Below are positions 1-4,813 of a DNA stretch of 7,538 bases, piece by piece. Under the pieces are notes generated by a model. That model did no database searches. It worked only from the letters and a program-made list of their open reading frames with translations, and was not told the origin of the DNA. Position numbers and translations under genes: made by a program. The number at the start of each line of letters is the position of its first letter. Position 1 is the first letter of the stretch. The DNA comes from Rhodothermales bacterium (lineage in GTDB: Bacteria; Bacteroidota; Rhodothermia; Rhodothermales; UBA10348): positions 1-7,538 of the forward strand of contig JAURGV010000111.1 in NCBI GenBank assembly GCA_030833605.1, given 5' to 3'.

Positions 1-409
1 AGGTAACTGCAGTTTGTGTATCTGGTGTGTTGTTACTTGCACGCAAGCTTACAATCGAAGCAGGTACCGCTGGGTTCATGACCACAACAGAAGCGGTGCT
101 TGTATCGCGGGATTTACCTTTTCTGTTTGACGCTGTTGCCGTTACGGTATACGTACCCGGTTTGTCAAAGGAGTGGGTTGAGGCTGTTCCGTTCGCAGAT
201 TTAGAATCGCCGAAGTTCCAAGAAACGTCTACTGGAAGTTTAGCTTTTTCATTGATGGCGATGGAAAAATTACCATTCTGATTGGTCAAAAGACTATCAG
301 GGGCGGTCATGGAAAGAATATCTACAGGGACGCTTTTGCAGCCTGTAAAAATCATGCCGCTGGCAAAAAGCACCATGACAACGAGGTTGGAGAAGTACGA
401 TCTTGACAT
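1..409 (-). CDS. PKD-domain lipoprotein, N-terminal part (C-terminus off the left edge)
   Basis: An open frame starts at ATG 409-407 on the minus strand and stays open to the window edge, giving 136 residues. A hydrophobic segment at residues 9-22 leads to a lipobox FTGC with the lipidated cysteine at 24, so this is very likely a lipoprotein processed by signal peptidase II. Residues about 37-112 look like a PKD fold: the signature VSWNFGD lies at 62-68, and a Phe-x(3)-Gly-Thr-Tyr-Thr-Val-Thr strand ends near 90. PKD domains are extracytoplasmic beta-sandwiches used for protein or polysaccharide contacts. After the domain the chain continues with SNNTPDTQTAVT, where a second domain would begin. 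In Bacteroidota-like bacteria such lipoproteins often carry an OmpA-type peptidoglycan-binding domain next, but that part is not in the window. No clear Shine-Dalgarno precedes the ATG. The start is supported by the correctly placed signal peptide. Confidence 0.85.
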   Translation of the reverse strand, partial: MSRSYFSNLVVMVLFASGMIFTGCKSVPVDILSMTAPDSLLTNQNGNFSIAINEKAKLPVDVSWNFGDSKSANGTASTHSFDKPGTYTVTATASNRKGKSRDTSTASVVVMNPAVPASIVSLRASNNTPDTQTAVT

Positions 410-467
410 ATCGGGAGAAGGTCTATAGTTAAAGTGGTCCGAAAACGTAACGGATGTCACATTTTTT

Positions 468-519
468 CGAATATAACATCAATTTACGAAAAAGGTCCAT
501 TGACAATTGCGAATATAAC
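468..519. repeat. 10-bp direct repeat CGAATATAAC, two copies 42 bp apart
   Basis: Exact copies lie at 468-477 and 510-519, both upstream of the lipoprotein gene. Their starts are 42 bp apart, close to four turns of B-DNA, so a regulator could bind both on one face. Read on the minus strand each copy contains TATATTCG, which is one base from the Bacteroidota -7 pattern TAnnTTTG, so the copies may instead be two promoter boxes. Function is inferred and chance repetition is possible. Confidence 0.35.
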
Positions 520-526
520 GTGATGC

Positions 527-561
527 AAAAAGGGGCTGTTTTCCATCGGAAAATAGCCCCT
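527..561 (-). terminator. Intrinsic terminator of rpsT
   Basis: A 14-bp stem pairs 531-544 with 548-561, with one G:U pair and a 3-nt loop (545-547). On the minus strand it is followed by a run of T (complement of 527-531). There is no T run on the plus-strand side, so it serves the leftward transcript. It ends the rpsT message and insulates the lipoprotein gene, which would then need its own promoter in 410-526. Confidence 0.88.
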
Positions 562-618
562 TCAGCGAGTAACACTAGGTTACCTCACAAACTTGAGGGA
601 AATTAATCCCATTCTACC

Positions 619-650
619 AACACGTTACGCGCTAAGCGTATTGACGTGTT
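619..650 (-). other. Imperfect palindrome spanning the rpsT stop codon
   Basis: The outer arms at 619-625 and 644-650 are perfect 7-bp complements. The inner arms at 626-630 and 636-640 are perfect 5-bp complements. The loop is 5 nt and a 3-nt bulge sits at 641-643. In the leftward mRNA this hairpin would contain the last S20 codons and the TAA stop. No T tract follows, so it is not a terminator by itself. It could protect the 3' end or affect termination of translation. Confidence 0.4.
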
Positions 651-882
651 TATCTAGCTGGCTTTTATAGTTTGCTGCTTTATTCTGGTGAATAATTCCT
701 TTTGCAGTCAAACGATCTAGCATAGCCTTCATGTCATTCAACATGGTGCGGGCCTCTCCTGAATCCTCCGATGCGCGGAGTTTTTTCATCATGGTGCGCA
801 TTTTGCTGCGGTGAACGCGGTTACGTGCGCGACGGGATTCGGTTTGGCGAGCTCTTTTGGCTGCTGATTTATGCTGGGGCAT
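625..882 (-). CDS. rpsT: 30S ribosomal protein S20
   Basis: An 85-residue, strongly basic protein that matches S20 in length and pattern: an N-terminal MPQHKSAAKRARQ, a run of Arg/Lys through residue 35, and the C-terminal GIIHQNKAANYKSQLDKHV typical of the family. S20 binds 16S rRNA early in assembly of the small subunit as a three-helix bundle. Here it is a single-gene unit, transcribed away from the peptidase gene on its right and closed by a strong terminator on its left. The start is ATG at 882-880; no Shine-Dalgarno is seen. A small hairpin sits 7 nt before the start codon, which matters because S20 is known to autoregulate its translation in Escherichia coli. Identification is secure. 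Confidence 0.98.
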   Translation of the reverse strand: MPQHKSAAKRARQTESRRARNRVHRSKMRTMMKKLRASEDSGEARTMLNDMKAMLDRLTAKGIIHQNKAANYKSQLDKHVNTLSA

Positions 883-889
883 CTTGTTA

Positions 890-903
890 CCGTATACTTA
901 CGG
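890..903 (-). promoter_or_regulatory. Small hairpin in the rpsT leader
   Basis: The arms 890-894 and 899-903 are perfect 5-bp complements (CCGTA/TACGG) around a 4-nt loop. In the leftward mRNA the hairpin ends 7 nt before the rpsT start codon, where a ribosome would normally contact the leader. It could be a translational control element, for example a site for S20 feedback, but 5-bp stems also occur by chance. Confidence 0.3.
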
Positions 904-905
904 AG

Positions 906-934
906 TTCAACGGGATAATTACAGAGCCTATAAA
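906..934 (+). promoter_or_regulatory. Possible promoter for the peptidase gene, overlapping the rpsT promoter
   Basis: TATAAA at 929-934 resembles a -10 box and lies 17 nt after a poor -35 match, TTCAAC at 906-911. It points right towards the M23 peptidase gene and shares bases with the -10 region of the divergent rpsT promoter, so the two would compete for polymerase. The -35 match is weak. Confidence 0.25.
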
Positions 935-962
935 TATACGGCACATAAACCGGTTCTGTCAA
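933..962 (-). promoter_or_regulatory. Promoter of rpsT
   Basis: On the minus strand a perfect TTGACA (962-957) is followed after 18 nt by TATATT (938-933). The same site also fits the Bacteroidota pattern: TTG, 21 nt, then TATATTTA, which is one base from TAnnTTTG. Transcription would start near 926-927, leaving a leader of about 45 nt before the rpsT ATG. A strong promoter is expected for a ribosomal protein gene. Confidence 0.6.
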
Positions 963-1042
963 TTCTTTTCTTCAATTAGGAACTACCCAGCGAAAGGGGG
1001 AGTTTGTGCCTAATTCCGCATTCAAGGGACATTTTCCAGAAT

Positions 1043-1969
1043 ATGAAGCGCCTTCTCTCTGAATTCATACGCAAAATCAATCGTTCTTTCACCTTCGTGG
1101 TGATGGATGCGGAGCGTATGAAGCAACATGGAGTGGTTACGCTTAACCCATTAAGGTTCATTGCGACCATTCTCGGGGTGCTGTTCGTCCTGTTTTTGTC
1201 CTTTCAAGCGATTCTATTGTTTACTCCCTTGAGGAACAGTCTTCCGGGCGTTGGATCGGAGGACATGAAGAGCGACGCCAGACAAAACGAATTGCGCATC
1301 CAAAGCATGGCGGATTCTCTCGCCCTACAGGAAGCGTATTTGAAACGCCTCCGAGATATGATCCTGGGGAATGTGGAAAATATTCCCCTACCAAAAGATG
1401 AAGAAGAGTCCGCCACTTTTGAAGACGGCTCAAGTCTGACCAATTTGCCCATTCCCGATGCCTCCGAAGACTGGGAAGATCACGTTCAACCTGCCCTGCC
1501 CATAACCCAACTCAGCGCGCGCTCCATAGATGGAAGCGAGCTGTCTTTGCCGTCGGGAGGCTTGGGGAAATCGGGGCCCAGTTATTTGTCTTCATTGTCT
1601 TTCCCTGTTTTTCCGCCCGTATCGGGTTTACTTACTCGAGGATATGATGCCCGTACCGGGCATTTTGCGATTGACATTGCTGTCGAAGAGGGAAGCGCGG
1701 TACGAAGTATTGGAGACGGCTATGTGGTTTTGGCAGATTGGTTAAATGATGGTGGGCAGGTCATTGCAATTGCACACGCGGGAGGTTTTCTTTCGGTATT
1801 CAAACACAACTCTAGTCTGTTAAAGCAGGTTGGTGATCGGGTACGGGACCGAGAGGCCGTAGCACTATCCGGAAATTCCGGAGAGATTACTTCCGGTCCC
1901 CATGCGCATTTTGAATTGTGGCACAATGGACTGGCGCAGGATCCTCGGGCCTATGTTTTGGGTTGGTAG
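1043..1969 (+). CDS. Membrane-anchored M23 (LytM-type) peptidoglycan endopeptidase
   Basis: The 308-residue product starts with about 35 cytoplasmic residues, then a transmembrane helix at about 36-61. A probable short coiled or linker region follows (72-108), then an acidic, Pro/Ser-rich stretch (115-190), and the M23 domain at about 195-304. The domain keeps the zinc and catalytic set: H207 and D211 in GHFAID, H255 in FKHN, and H287/H289 in GPHAHFELW. The enzyme should therefore be active in cutting peptide cross-links of peptidoglycan on the outer face of the inner membrane. A TTG codon at 1004 in the same frame would add 13 residues. I prefer ATG 1043 because MKRLLSEF gives a typical amphipathic lead-in, although its AAGGGA at 1024-1029 is rather far away. 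The bactofilin gene follows after 27 nt. M23 peptidases and bactofilins are a known functional pair in cell-shape control, for example in Helicobacter and Hyphomonas. Confidence 0.92.
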   Translation: MKRLLSEFIRKINRSFTFVVMDAERMKQHGVVTLNPLRFIATILGVLFVLFLSFQAILLFTPLRNSLPGVGSEDMKSDARQNELRIQSMADSLALQEAYLKRLRDMILGNVENIPLPKDEEESATFEDGSSLTNLPIPDASEDWEDHVQPALPITQLSARSIDGSELSLPSGGLGKSGPSYLSSLSFPVFPPVSGLLTRGYDARTGHFAIDIAVEEGSAVRSIGDGYVVLADWLNDGGQVIAIAHAGGFLSVFKHNSSLLKQVGDRVRDREAVALSGNSGEITSGPHAHFELWHNGLAQDPRAYVLGW

Positions 1970-1986
1970 CCCAACGAACAACTGAT

Positions 1987-1994
1987 AAAGGGAG
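1987..1994 (+). promoter_or_regulatory. Ribosome binding site of the bactofilin gene
   Basis: AAAGGGAG ends 2 nt before the ATG at 1997. It is the clearest purine-rich site in the window, although unusually close to the start codon. Most genes here have no recognisable Shine-Dalgarno. Confidence 0.4.
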
Positions 1995-1996
1995 TC

Positions 1997-2452
1997 ATGG
2001 CAAAAAATTTCGGACCGGTTACGCCGTCTCAGATCAATTTAATTGCGGCTGGAACGCACGTTGAAGGCTCTTTAAGCGCCAAGGACGATACGCGGGTCAG
2101 TGGCTCGCTTACCGGCGTACTAAAAGTTGAAGGGAAGGCGATTATTGCGCCTGAAGGAAGGGTCGAAGGCGAGATTCATGCAGAAGATGCCGATATCGCT
2201 GGCACCTTGATCGGTGACATCTTTATAAAGGGCCGTTTGGTTCTAAAAGAAACGGCGAAAGTAGAAGGCACGATTCGCACCATGCGCTTGATCGTAGAAG
2301 AGGGTGCACAAATTGATGGAATGTGCCACATGGGTCAATTGGACAAATCACGTGCCGATGCCCTAAAGAATGGAATGAATGGCGCTCTTGGCAAGCCAGC
2401 TGATGCTGCGACACCGAAATCAAGCGCTTTTGCATTTGGATCCGGTGACTAA
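1997..2452 (+). CDS. Bactofilin (polymer-forming cytoskeletal protein)
   Basis: The 151-residue protein has the bactofilin (DUF583) layout. A short N-terminal tail is followed by a right-handed beta-helix core at about 14-115, seen as repeated short strands with Gly turns (HVEGSLSAKDD, GSLTGVLKVEGKAII, GRVEGEIHAEDADIAGTLIGDI, KVEGTIR). It ends in a flexible Ala/Ser-rich tail. Bactofilins polymerise without nucleotide, often at the membrane, and scaffold cell-wall enzymes. The upstream neighbour is a membrane M23 peptidase, so this bactofilin probably positions or restrains that enzyme. Its last codons overlap the likely GTG start of the atpZ-like gene by 8 nt, and no terminator lies between, so the two are likely translated from one mRNA. 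Confidence 0.95.
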   Translation: MAKNFGPVTPSQINLIAAGTHVEGSLSAKDDTRVSGSLTGVLKVEGKAIIAPEGRVEGEIHAEDADIAGTLIGDIFIKGRLVLKETAKVEGTIRTMRLIVEEGAQIDGMCHMGQLDKSRADALKNGMNGALGKPADAATPKSSAFAFGSGD

Positions 2453-2720
2453 GCCGCCAAAATGGCAAAATAGCCTGCACGATGCCTCGCCCTATCTCAC
2501 CATCGGCATCAGTCTCGCTGGCGCCGTGCTGTTTTATGTGGGTCTTGGGTATCTCGTTGATAAGTGGATGGATACGTCCCCGACCTTTTTGCTCGTAGGG
2601 GGAGGTCTGGGAATCATAACTTTTTTTATTCAGCTCTACAGGGTTGCAACAGAGATGGCAGCGCTTGATAAAAAAAAGAAGGCTGACCAAAAAGAGCGCG
2701 GATCAAGCGAATCCATTTAG
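2445..2720 (+). CDS. atpZ: AtpZ/AtpI-family ATP synthase assembly protein
   Basis: A small membrane protein with two predicted transmembrane helices, at about 17-37 and 46-66. Between them is the short loop VDKWMDTSP, and the C-terminal tail is Lys-rich and charged (72-90). This hairpin pattern, with GYLVDKW and a Gly-rich second helix, is typical of the PF09527 AtpZ/AtpI family found at the head of atp operons. The family is linked to c-ring assembly and, in some species, to Mg2+ or Ca2+ transport. I chose GTG 2445, giving 91 residues and an 8-nt overlap with the bactofilin stop, which suggests translational coupling. The frame is open further upstream (TTG 2430, ATG 2379), but those starts would overlap the bactofilin gene far more and add residues unlike the family. 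A run of eight A at 2670-2677 encodes Lys codons. Confidence 0.85.
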   Translation: MTKPPKWQNSLHDASPYLTIGISLAGAVLFYVGLGYLVDKWMDTSPTFLLVGGGLGIITFFIQLYRVATEMAALDKKKKADQKERGSSESI

Positions 2721-2801
2721 GTTCATGGTTTTTTCATCCCTGAGGGGAGCCTTTCATTTATAATTCACCCCTGCAAACGGGTTCAAACGCCAATCAGTCC
2801 G

Positions 2802-2809
2802 TAATTTTG
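2802..2809 (+). promoter_or_regulatory. Possible internal promoter (-7 box) before the AtpI-like gene
   Basis: TAATTTTG fits the Bacteroidota -7 pattern TAnnTTTG exactly and lies in the 135-nt gap before the AtpI-like gene, 46 nt from its ATG. No convincing TTTG is found 19-21 nt upstream (GGGTTC lies there), so the call rests on one box. The same gap also contains a 4-bp TCCC/GGGA hairpin at 2737-2748 without a T tract, which I do not call a terminator. Confidence 0.35.
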
Positions 2810-2855
2810 GGGACCGAAAATTGTTCGCTCAGAACCCGACAATGAGAGTTCTTTA

Positions 2856-3185
2856 ATGACCGAAGAAATGTGGCTAAGCTCGCTCGTAGGAGCAGGAATA
2901 GCCGGGCTTTATAGTCTCGCAGCACTTTGGTTGGGAAAAATCGCTTTGCGATCGGGCCAGCGGACTTTTATGATGATCATGATGGGGGGAATGGTAGCAC
3001 GTTTGTTCGTGACCATCATTGTCCTCACACTCCTTTTGCTTTTTAGCTCGTTAGAAAGCACAGGATTATTGGTCGGTTTTGCAATCGTTTTCGTGATTGG
3101 ATTAACCGCAGAAACCATAATGCTGCATCGCAGACAAATTTCCATGACTAAGGAAGCGGAAAATTCCGACTCCCTGTCCTCATGA
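2856..3185 (+). CDS. Small membrane protein at the AtpI position
   Basis: A 109-residue hydrophobic protein with about three predicted transmembrane helices (7-27, 37-63, 70-90) and a short polar C-terminal tail. Helix 2 is Met-rich and Gly-rich (MMIMMGGMVARLF) and contains a lone Arg at 49. Position, size and topology fit AtpI-like proteins, which help insert and assemble the c-ring. The sequence match to AtpI cannot be confirmed by eye, so no symbol is given. It lies between the atpZ-like gene and atpB and ends 28 nt before the atpB start. ATG 2856 is the natural start because the first helix begins 7 residues later. Confidence 0.78.
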   Translation: MTEEMWLSSLVGAGIAGLYSLAALWLGKIALRSGQRTFMMIMMGGMVARLFVTIIVLTLLLLFSSLESTGLLVGFAIVFVIGLTAETIMLHRRQISMTKEAENSDSLSS

Positions 3186-3213
3186 ACGGCCCCATAGGAC
3201 CGTAGCCTCAAGT

Positions 3214-4449
3214 ATGATGATTAAAAGAGCATTTATTTTTCTGGTTCTAGCGCAGGTGGCATCCATGGTGTCTCCTCGGGTAGTCCTTGCCTCTGATGAG
3301 GAAGGCGGCTTTGATGCGCTTCATCACAGTGCGAATGCTTATTACTTAGATTTTGCCCCTTTTGGGAAGATGGAGTTGCCCCGAATATTCGTTGTGCAGC
3401 GCGAAGATGGTAGCTACGGACTAGAACTGTTTCGTTCAACGACCTCTGCGATTCGAACGGGACATTTCACCGTTGAATTGGTCAAGGACACGCATGAAGA
3501 GGCAGCCGAAGATTTGCTTGGTGAATCAATCGGTCAAGGCGAATCAGCGCCTGTTCATCAGGAACAAGTGGTACACGCGGAGGCCGAGGGAGATGGCCAT
3601 GCAGCGGATTCCGGTAAGCTGACCCTAGCAGAATTAGAAGGTCATTTGCTTGCCCCTAATGGCGGCCACATTGTATTAGACCTATCCATTTCTCGCCACC
3701 TGTTTTTTGCATGGATTGCAATGGGTATAGTCTTGTTCTTAATGACTCGCCTTGCTGGCATGTATAAACGCGGTATTGGTAGAAGTACAGCGCCTCGAGG
3801 GTTGTTTCAAAATCTATTTGAGACCATCATTTTGTTTGTCCGCGATGAGATTGCCCGTCCGAACTTGGGTGATAAAGCAAACAAATACCTGCCTTACCTC
3901 CTCACCGCCTTTTTCTTCATTTTGACATCCAACTTGTTGGGTCTGGTGCCTTTCGGGGCAACAGCGACATCCAACCTGATGGTTACCGTTGTTTTGGCTA
4001 CGTTTACGTTTATTCTAACGCAGCTGGGCGGTACCAAAGATTACTGGATGCACATTTTCTGGCCTCCTGGAATTCCAACATTCGTAAAACCGATTCTAAT
4101 GCCGGTTGAGCTGTTGGGTATTTTCACGAAGCCTATCGCCTTGGCGATTCGACTTTTCGCTAACATGACAGCCGGCCACTTGGTCATCTTGAGCCTTATT
4201 GGACTCATTTTCTCCTTCGCCAGTCTTTTTGGATCTGGAGCAGGATTTGGTGTCGCCCCCGTTAGCGTAGCATTTGCTCTCTTTGTGTATATGCTTGAAT
4301 TATTGGTTTCATTAATTCAAGCGTATGTGTTCACGATGTTGTCTGCATTATTTATAAGCATGGCAATTCAAGAACATCATCATGATCACGATGAAGCGCA
4401 TCATGGCGATGAACATGTTTCTGCTCATACAGAAGCTATTTCAGCCTAA
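3214..4449 (+). CDS. atpB: F1Fo ATP synthase subunit a
   Basis: The 411-residue Fo subunit a forms the proton half-channels beside the c-ring. It is well above the roughly 270 residues of the E. coli protein because of its N-terminus. A signal peptide (1-26, cleavage likely after VVLA) leads into an extension of about 130 residues (27-158) with an acidic, His-containing low-complexity part at 92-135. The conserved membrane core starts near 161. The essential arginine is R313 in AIRLFANMTAGH. At the positions of E. coli E219 and H245 it has H322 and E362, the swapped pair also seen in mitochondria. Q369 matches E. coli Q252. The C-terminal tail is His/Asp-rich (EHHHDHDEAHH, then more His to 405). 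Long signal-peptide-bearing a subunits are known in Bacteroidota-like bacteria. ATG 3217 is an equally possible start. Confidence 0.97.
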   Translation: MMIKRAFIFLVLAQVASMVSPRVVLASDEEGGFDALHHSANAYYLDFAPFGKMELPRIFVVQREDGSYGLELFRSTTSAIRTGHFTVELVKDTHEEAAEDLLGESIGQGESAPVHQEQVVHAEAEGDGHAADSGKLTLAELEGHLLAPNGGHIVLDLSISRHLFFAWIAMGIVLFLMTRLAGMYKRGIGRSTAPRGLFQNLFETIILFVRDEIARPNLGDKANKYLPYLLTAFFFILTSNLLGLVPFGATATSNLMVTVVLATFTFILTQLGGTKDYWMHIFWPPGIPTFVKPILMPVELLGIFTKPIALAIRLFANMTAGHLVILSLIGLIFSFASLFGSGAGFGVAPVSVAFALFVYMLELLVSLIQAYVFTMLSALFISMAIQEHHHDHDEAHHGDEHVSAHTEAISA

Positions 4450-4497
4450 AACATTCCCATAACACTTCGTAACAAACAAACGACAATAGGAAATCTA
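4450..4497 (+). promoter_or_regulatory. A-rich leader of atpE with little structure
   Basis: The 48-nt gap between atpB and atpE has 23 A and only 4 G, and I see no inverted repeat in it. It ends with TAGGAAA, a weak Shine-Dalgarno about 6 nt before the ATG. In E. coli the atpE leader is likewise an unstructured translation enhancer that raises c-subunit synthesis. A similar role is inferred here. Confidence 0.4.
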
Positions 4498-4725
4498 ATG
4501 GATCCTTCAGCTCTAGCATACCTCGGCGCAGGTCTTGGTGCAGGTCTCGTTGCTCTTGGAGCCGGTCTTGGTATCGGTTTACTAGCTGGCCCAGCCATGG
4601 AAGGCTCAGCTCGTCAGCCAGAAGCAGCAGGCGATATCCGTACGTCGATGATTATTGCAGCCGCTCTTATCGAGGGTGTTGCTCTATTCGGCCTGGTTAT
4701 CTGCATTATCCTCGCTATTAAGTAA
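4498..4725 (+). CDS. atpE: F1Fo ATP synthase subunit c
   Basis: A 75-residue hairpin of two membrane helices that forms the rotating c-ring. Helix 1 is a long Gly zipper (G10, 12, 14, 16, then G21, 23, 25, 27, 31), built from two similar octapeptides, GAGLGAGL and GAGLGIGL. The polar loop carries ARQPEAAGD (38-46), which contacts the gamma and epsilon subunits. Helix 2 holds the ion-carrying carboxylate E59 in ALIEGVALFG. The residues that mark sodium-binding c subunits (a Gln in helix 1, and Ser/Thr next to the Glu) are absent: I26 and G60 occupy those places, so protons are the predicted coupling ion. Several copies per enzyme are needed, and the flanking sequences look suited to that: an open leader before the gene and three hairpins after it. 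Confidence 0.98.
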   Translation: MDPSALAYLGAGLGAGLVALGAGLGIGLLAGPAMEGSARQPEAAGDIRTSMIIAAALIEGVALFGLVICIILAIK

Positions 4726-4728
4726 GGA

Positions 4729-4747
4729 AGGCGGCTTTTAGCCGTTT
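4729..4747 (+). other. Hairpin 1 after atpE, possible weak terminator
   Basis: CGGCT (4732-4736) pairs with AGCCG (4740-4744) around a TTT loop. Two G:U and one A:T pair extend the stem to 4729-4747. It starts 4 nt after the atpE stop and is followed by ATTATT, so it resembles a leaky intrinsic terminator that lets some polymerase continue into atpF. Confidence 0.45.
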
Positions 4748-4756
4748 ATTATTCAT

Positions 4757-4782
4757 CGGTTTGGTCCTTACGGACTAAATCG
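4757..4782 (+). other. Hairpin 2 in the atpE-atpF gap
   Basis: An 11-bp stem pairs 4757-4767 with 4772-4782, with two G:U pairs and a TTAC loop. No T run follows, so it is more likely an RNA stability or processing element than a terminator. Confidence 0.5.
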
Positions 4783-4786
4783 TTCG

Positions 4787-4813
4787 GGTGTGCTTCGACT
4801 CTCGAGGTGCACC
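4787..4813 (+). other. Hairpin 3 in the atpE-atpF gap
   Basis: A 12-bp stem pairs 4787-4798 with 4802-4813, with three G:U pairs and a 3-nt CTC loop. It ends 23 nt before the atpF start codon. No T run follows. The G:U pairs show that it is meant to be read as plus-strand RNA, if it is functional at all. Confidence 0.5.

Noticed and set aside
27..281. 84-residue open frame on the plus strand
   Set aside because: It is antisense to the PKD lipoprotein frame, which has a signal peptide, lipobox and domain signature.
403..429. TTGACA and TATAGT on the plus strand
   Set aside because: The spacing is 15 nt and no plus-strand gene follows. It overlaps the start of the lipoprotein gene.
500..519. 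TTGACA followed by TATAAC on the plus strand
   Set aside because: The spacing is only 8 nt, too short for a promoter, and it would read directly into the rpsT terminator region with no plus-strand gene.
569..610. Small inverted repeats (569-573 with 579-583; 583-587 with 594-598; 597-600 with 607-610)
   Set aside because: The stems are 4-5 bp and compete with each other. They lie in the rpsT trailer before the strong terminator and are probably chance.
1004..1042. TTG start extending the M23 peptidase by 13 residues
   Set aside because: The G-rich stretch ends only 3 nt before this TTG, too close for a normal site, and the ATG at 1043 gives a more typical N-terminus. It is not excluded.
2670..2681. 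A AAA AAG slippery sequence in the atpZ-like gene (dnaX-type -1 frameshift site)
   Set aside because: A shift to -1 would meet a TGA within three codons, and no stem-loop is seen just downstream. The Lys-rich tail explains the A run.
2223..2690. 155-residue open frame on the minus strand
   Set aside because: It lies opposite bactofilin and the atpZ-like gene, both of which show clear family patterns. Its translation has no recognisable domain and a Cys/His/Leu-rich shadow composition.
2737..2765. TCCC/GGGA hairpin after the atpZ-like gene as a terminator
   Set aside because: The stem is 4 bp and lacks a following T tract.
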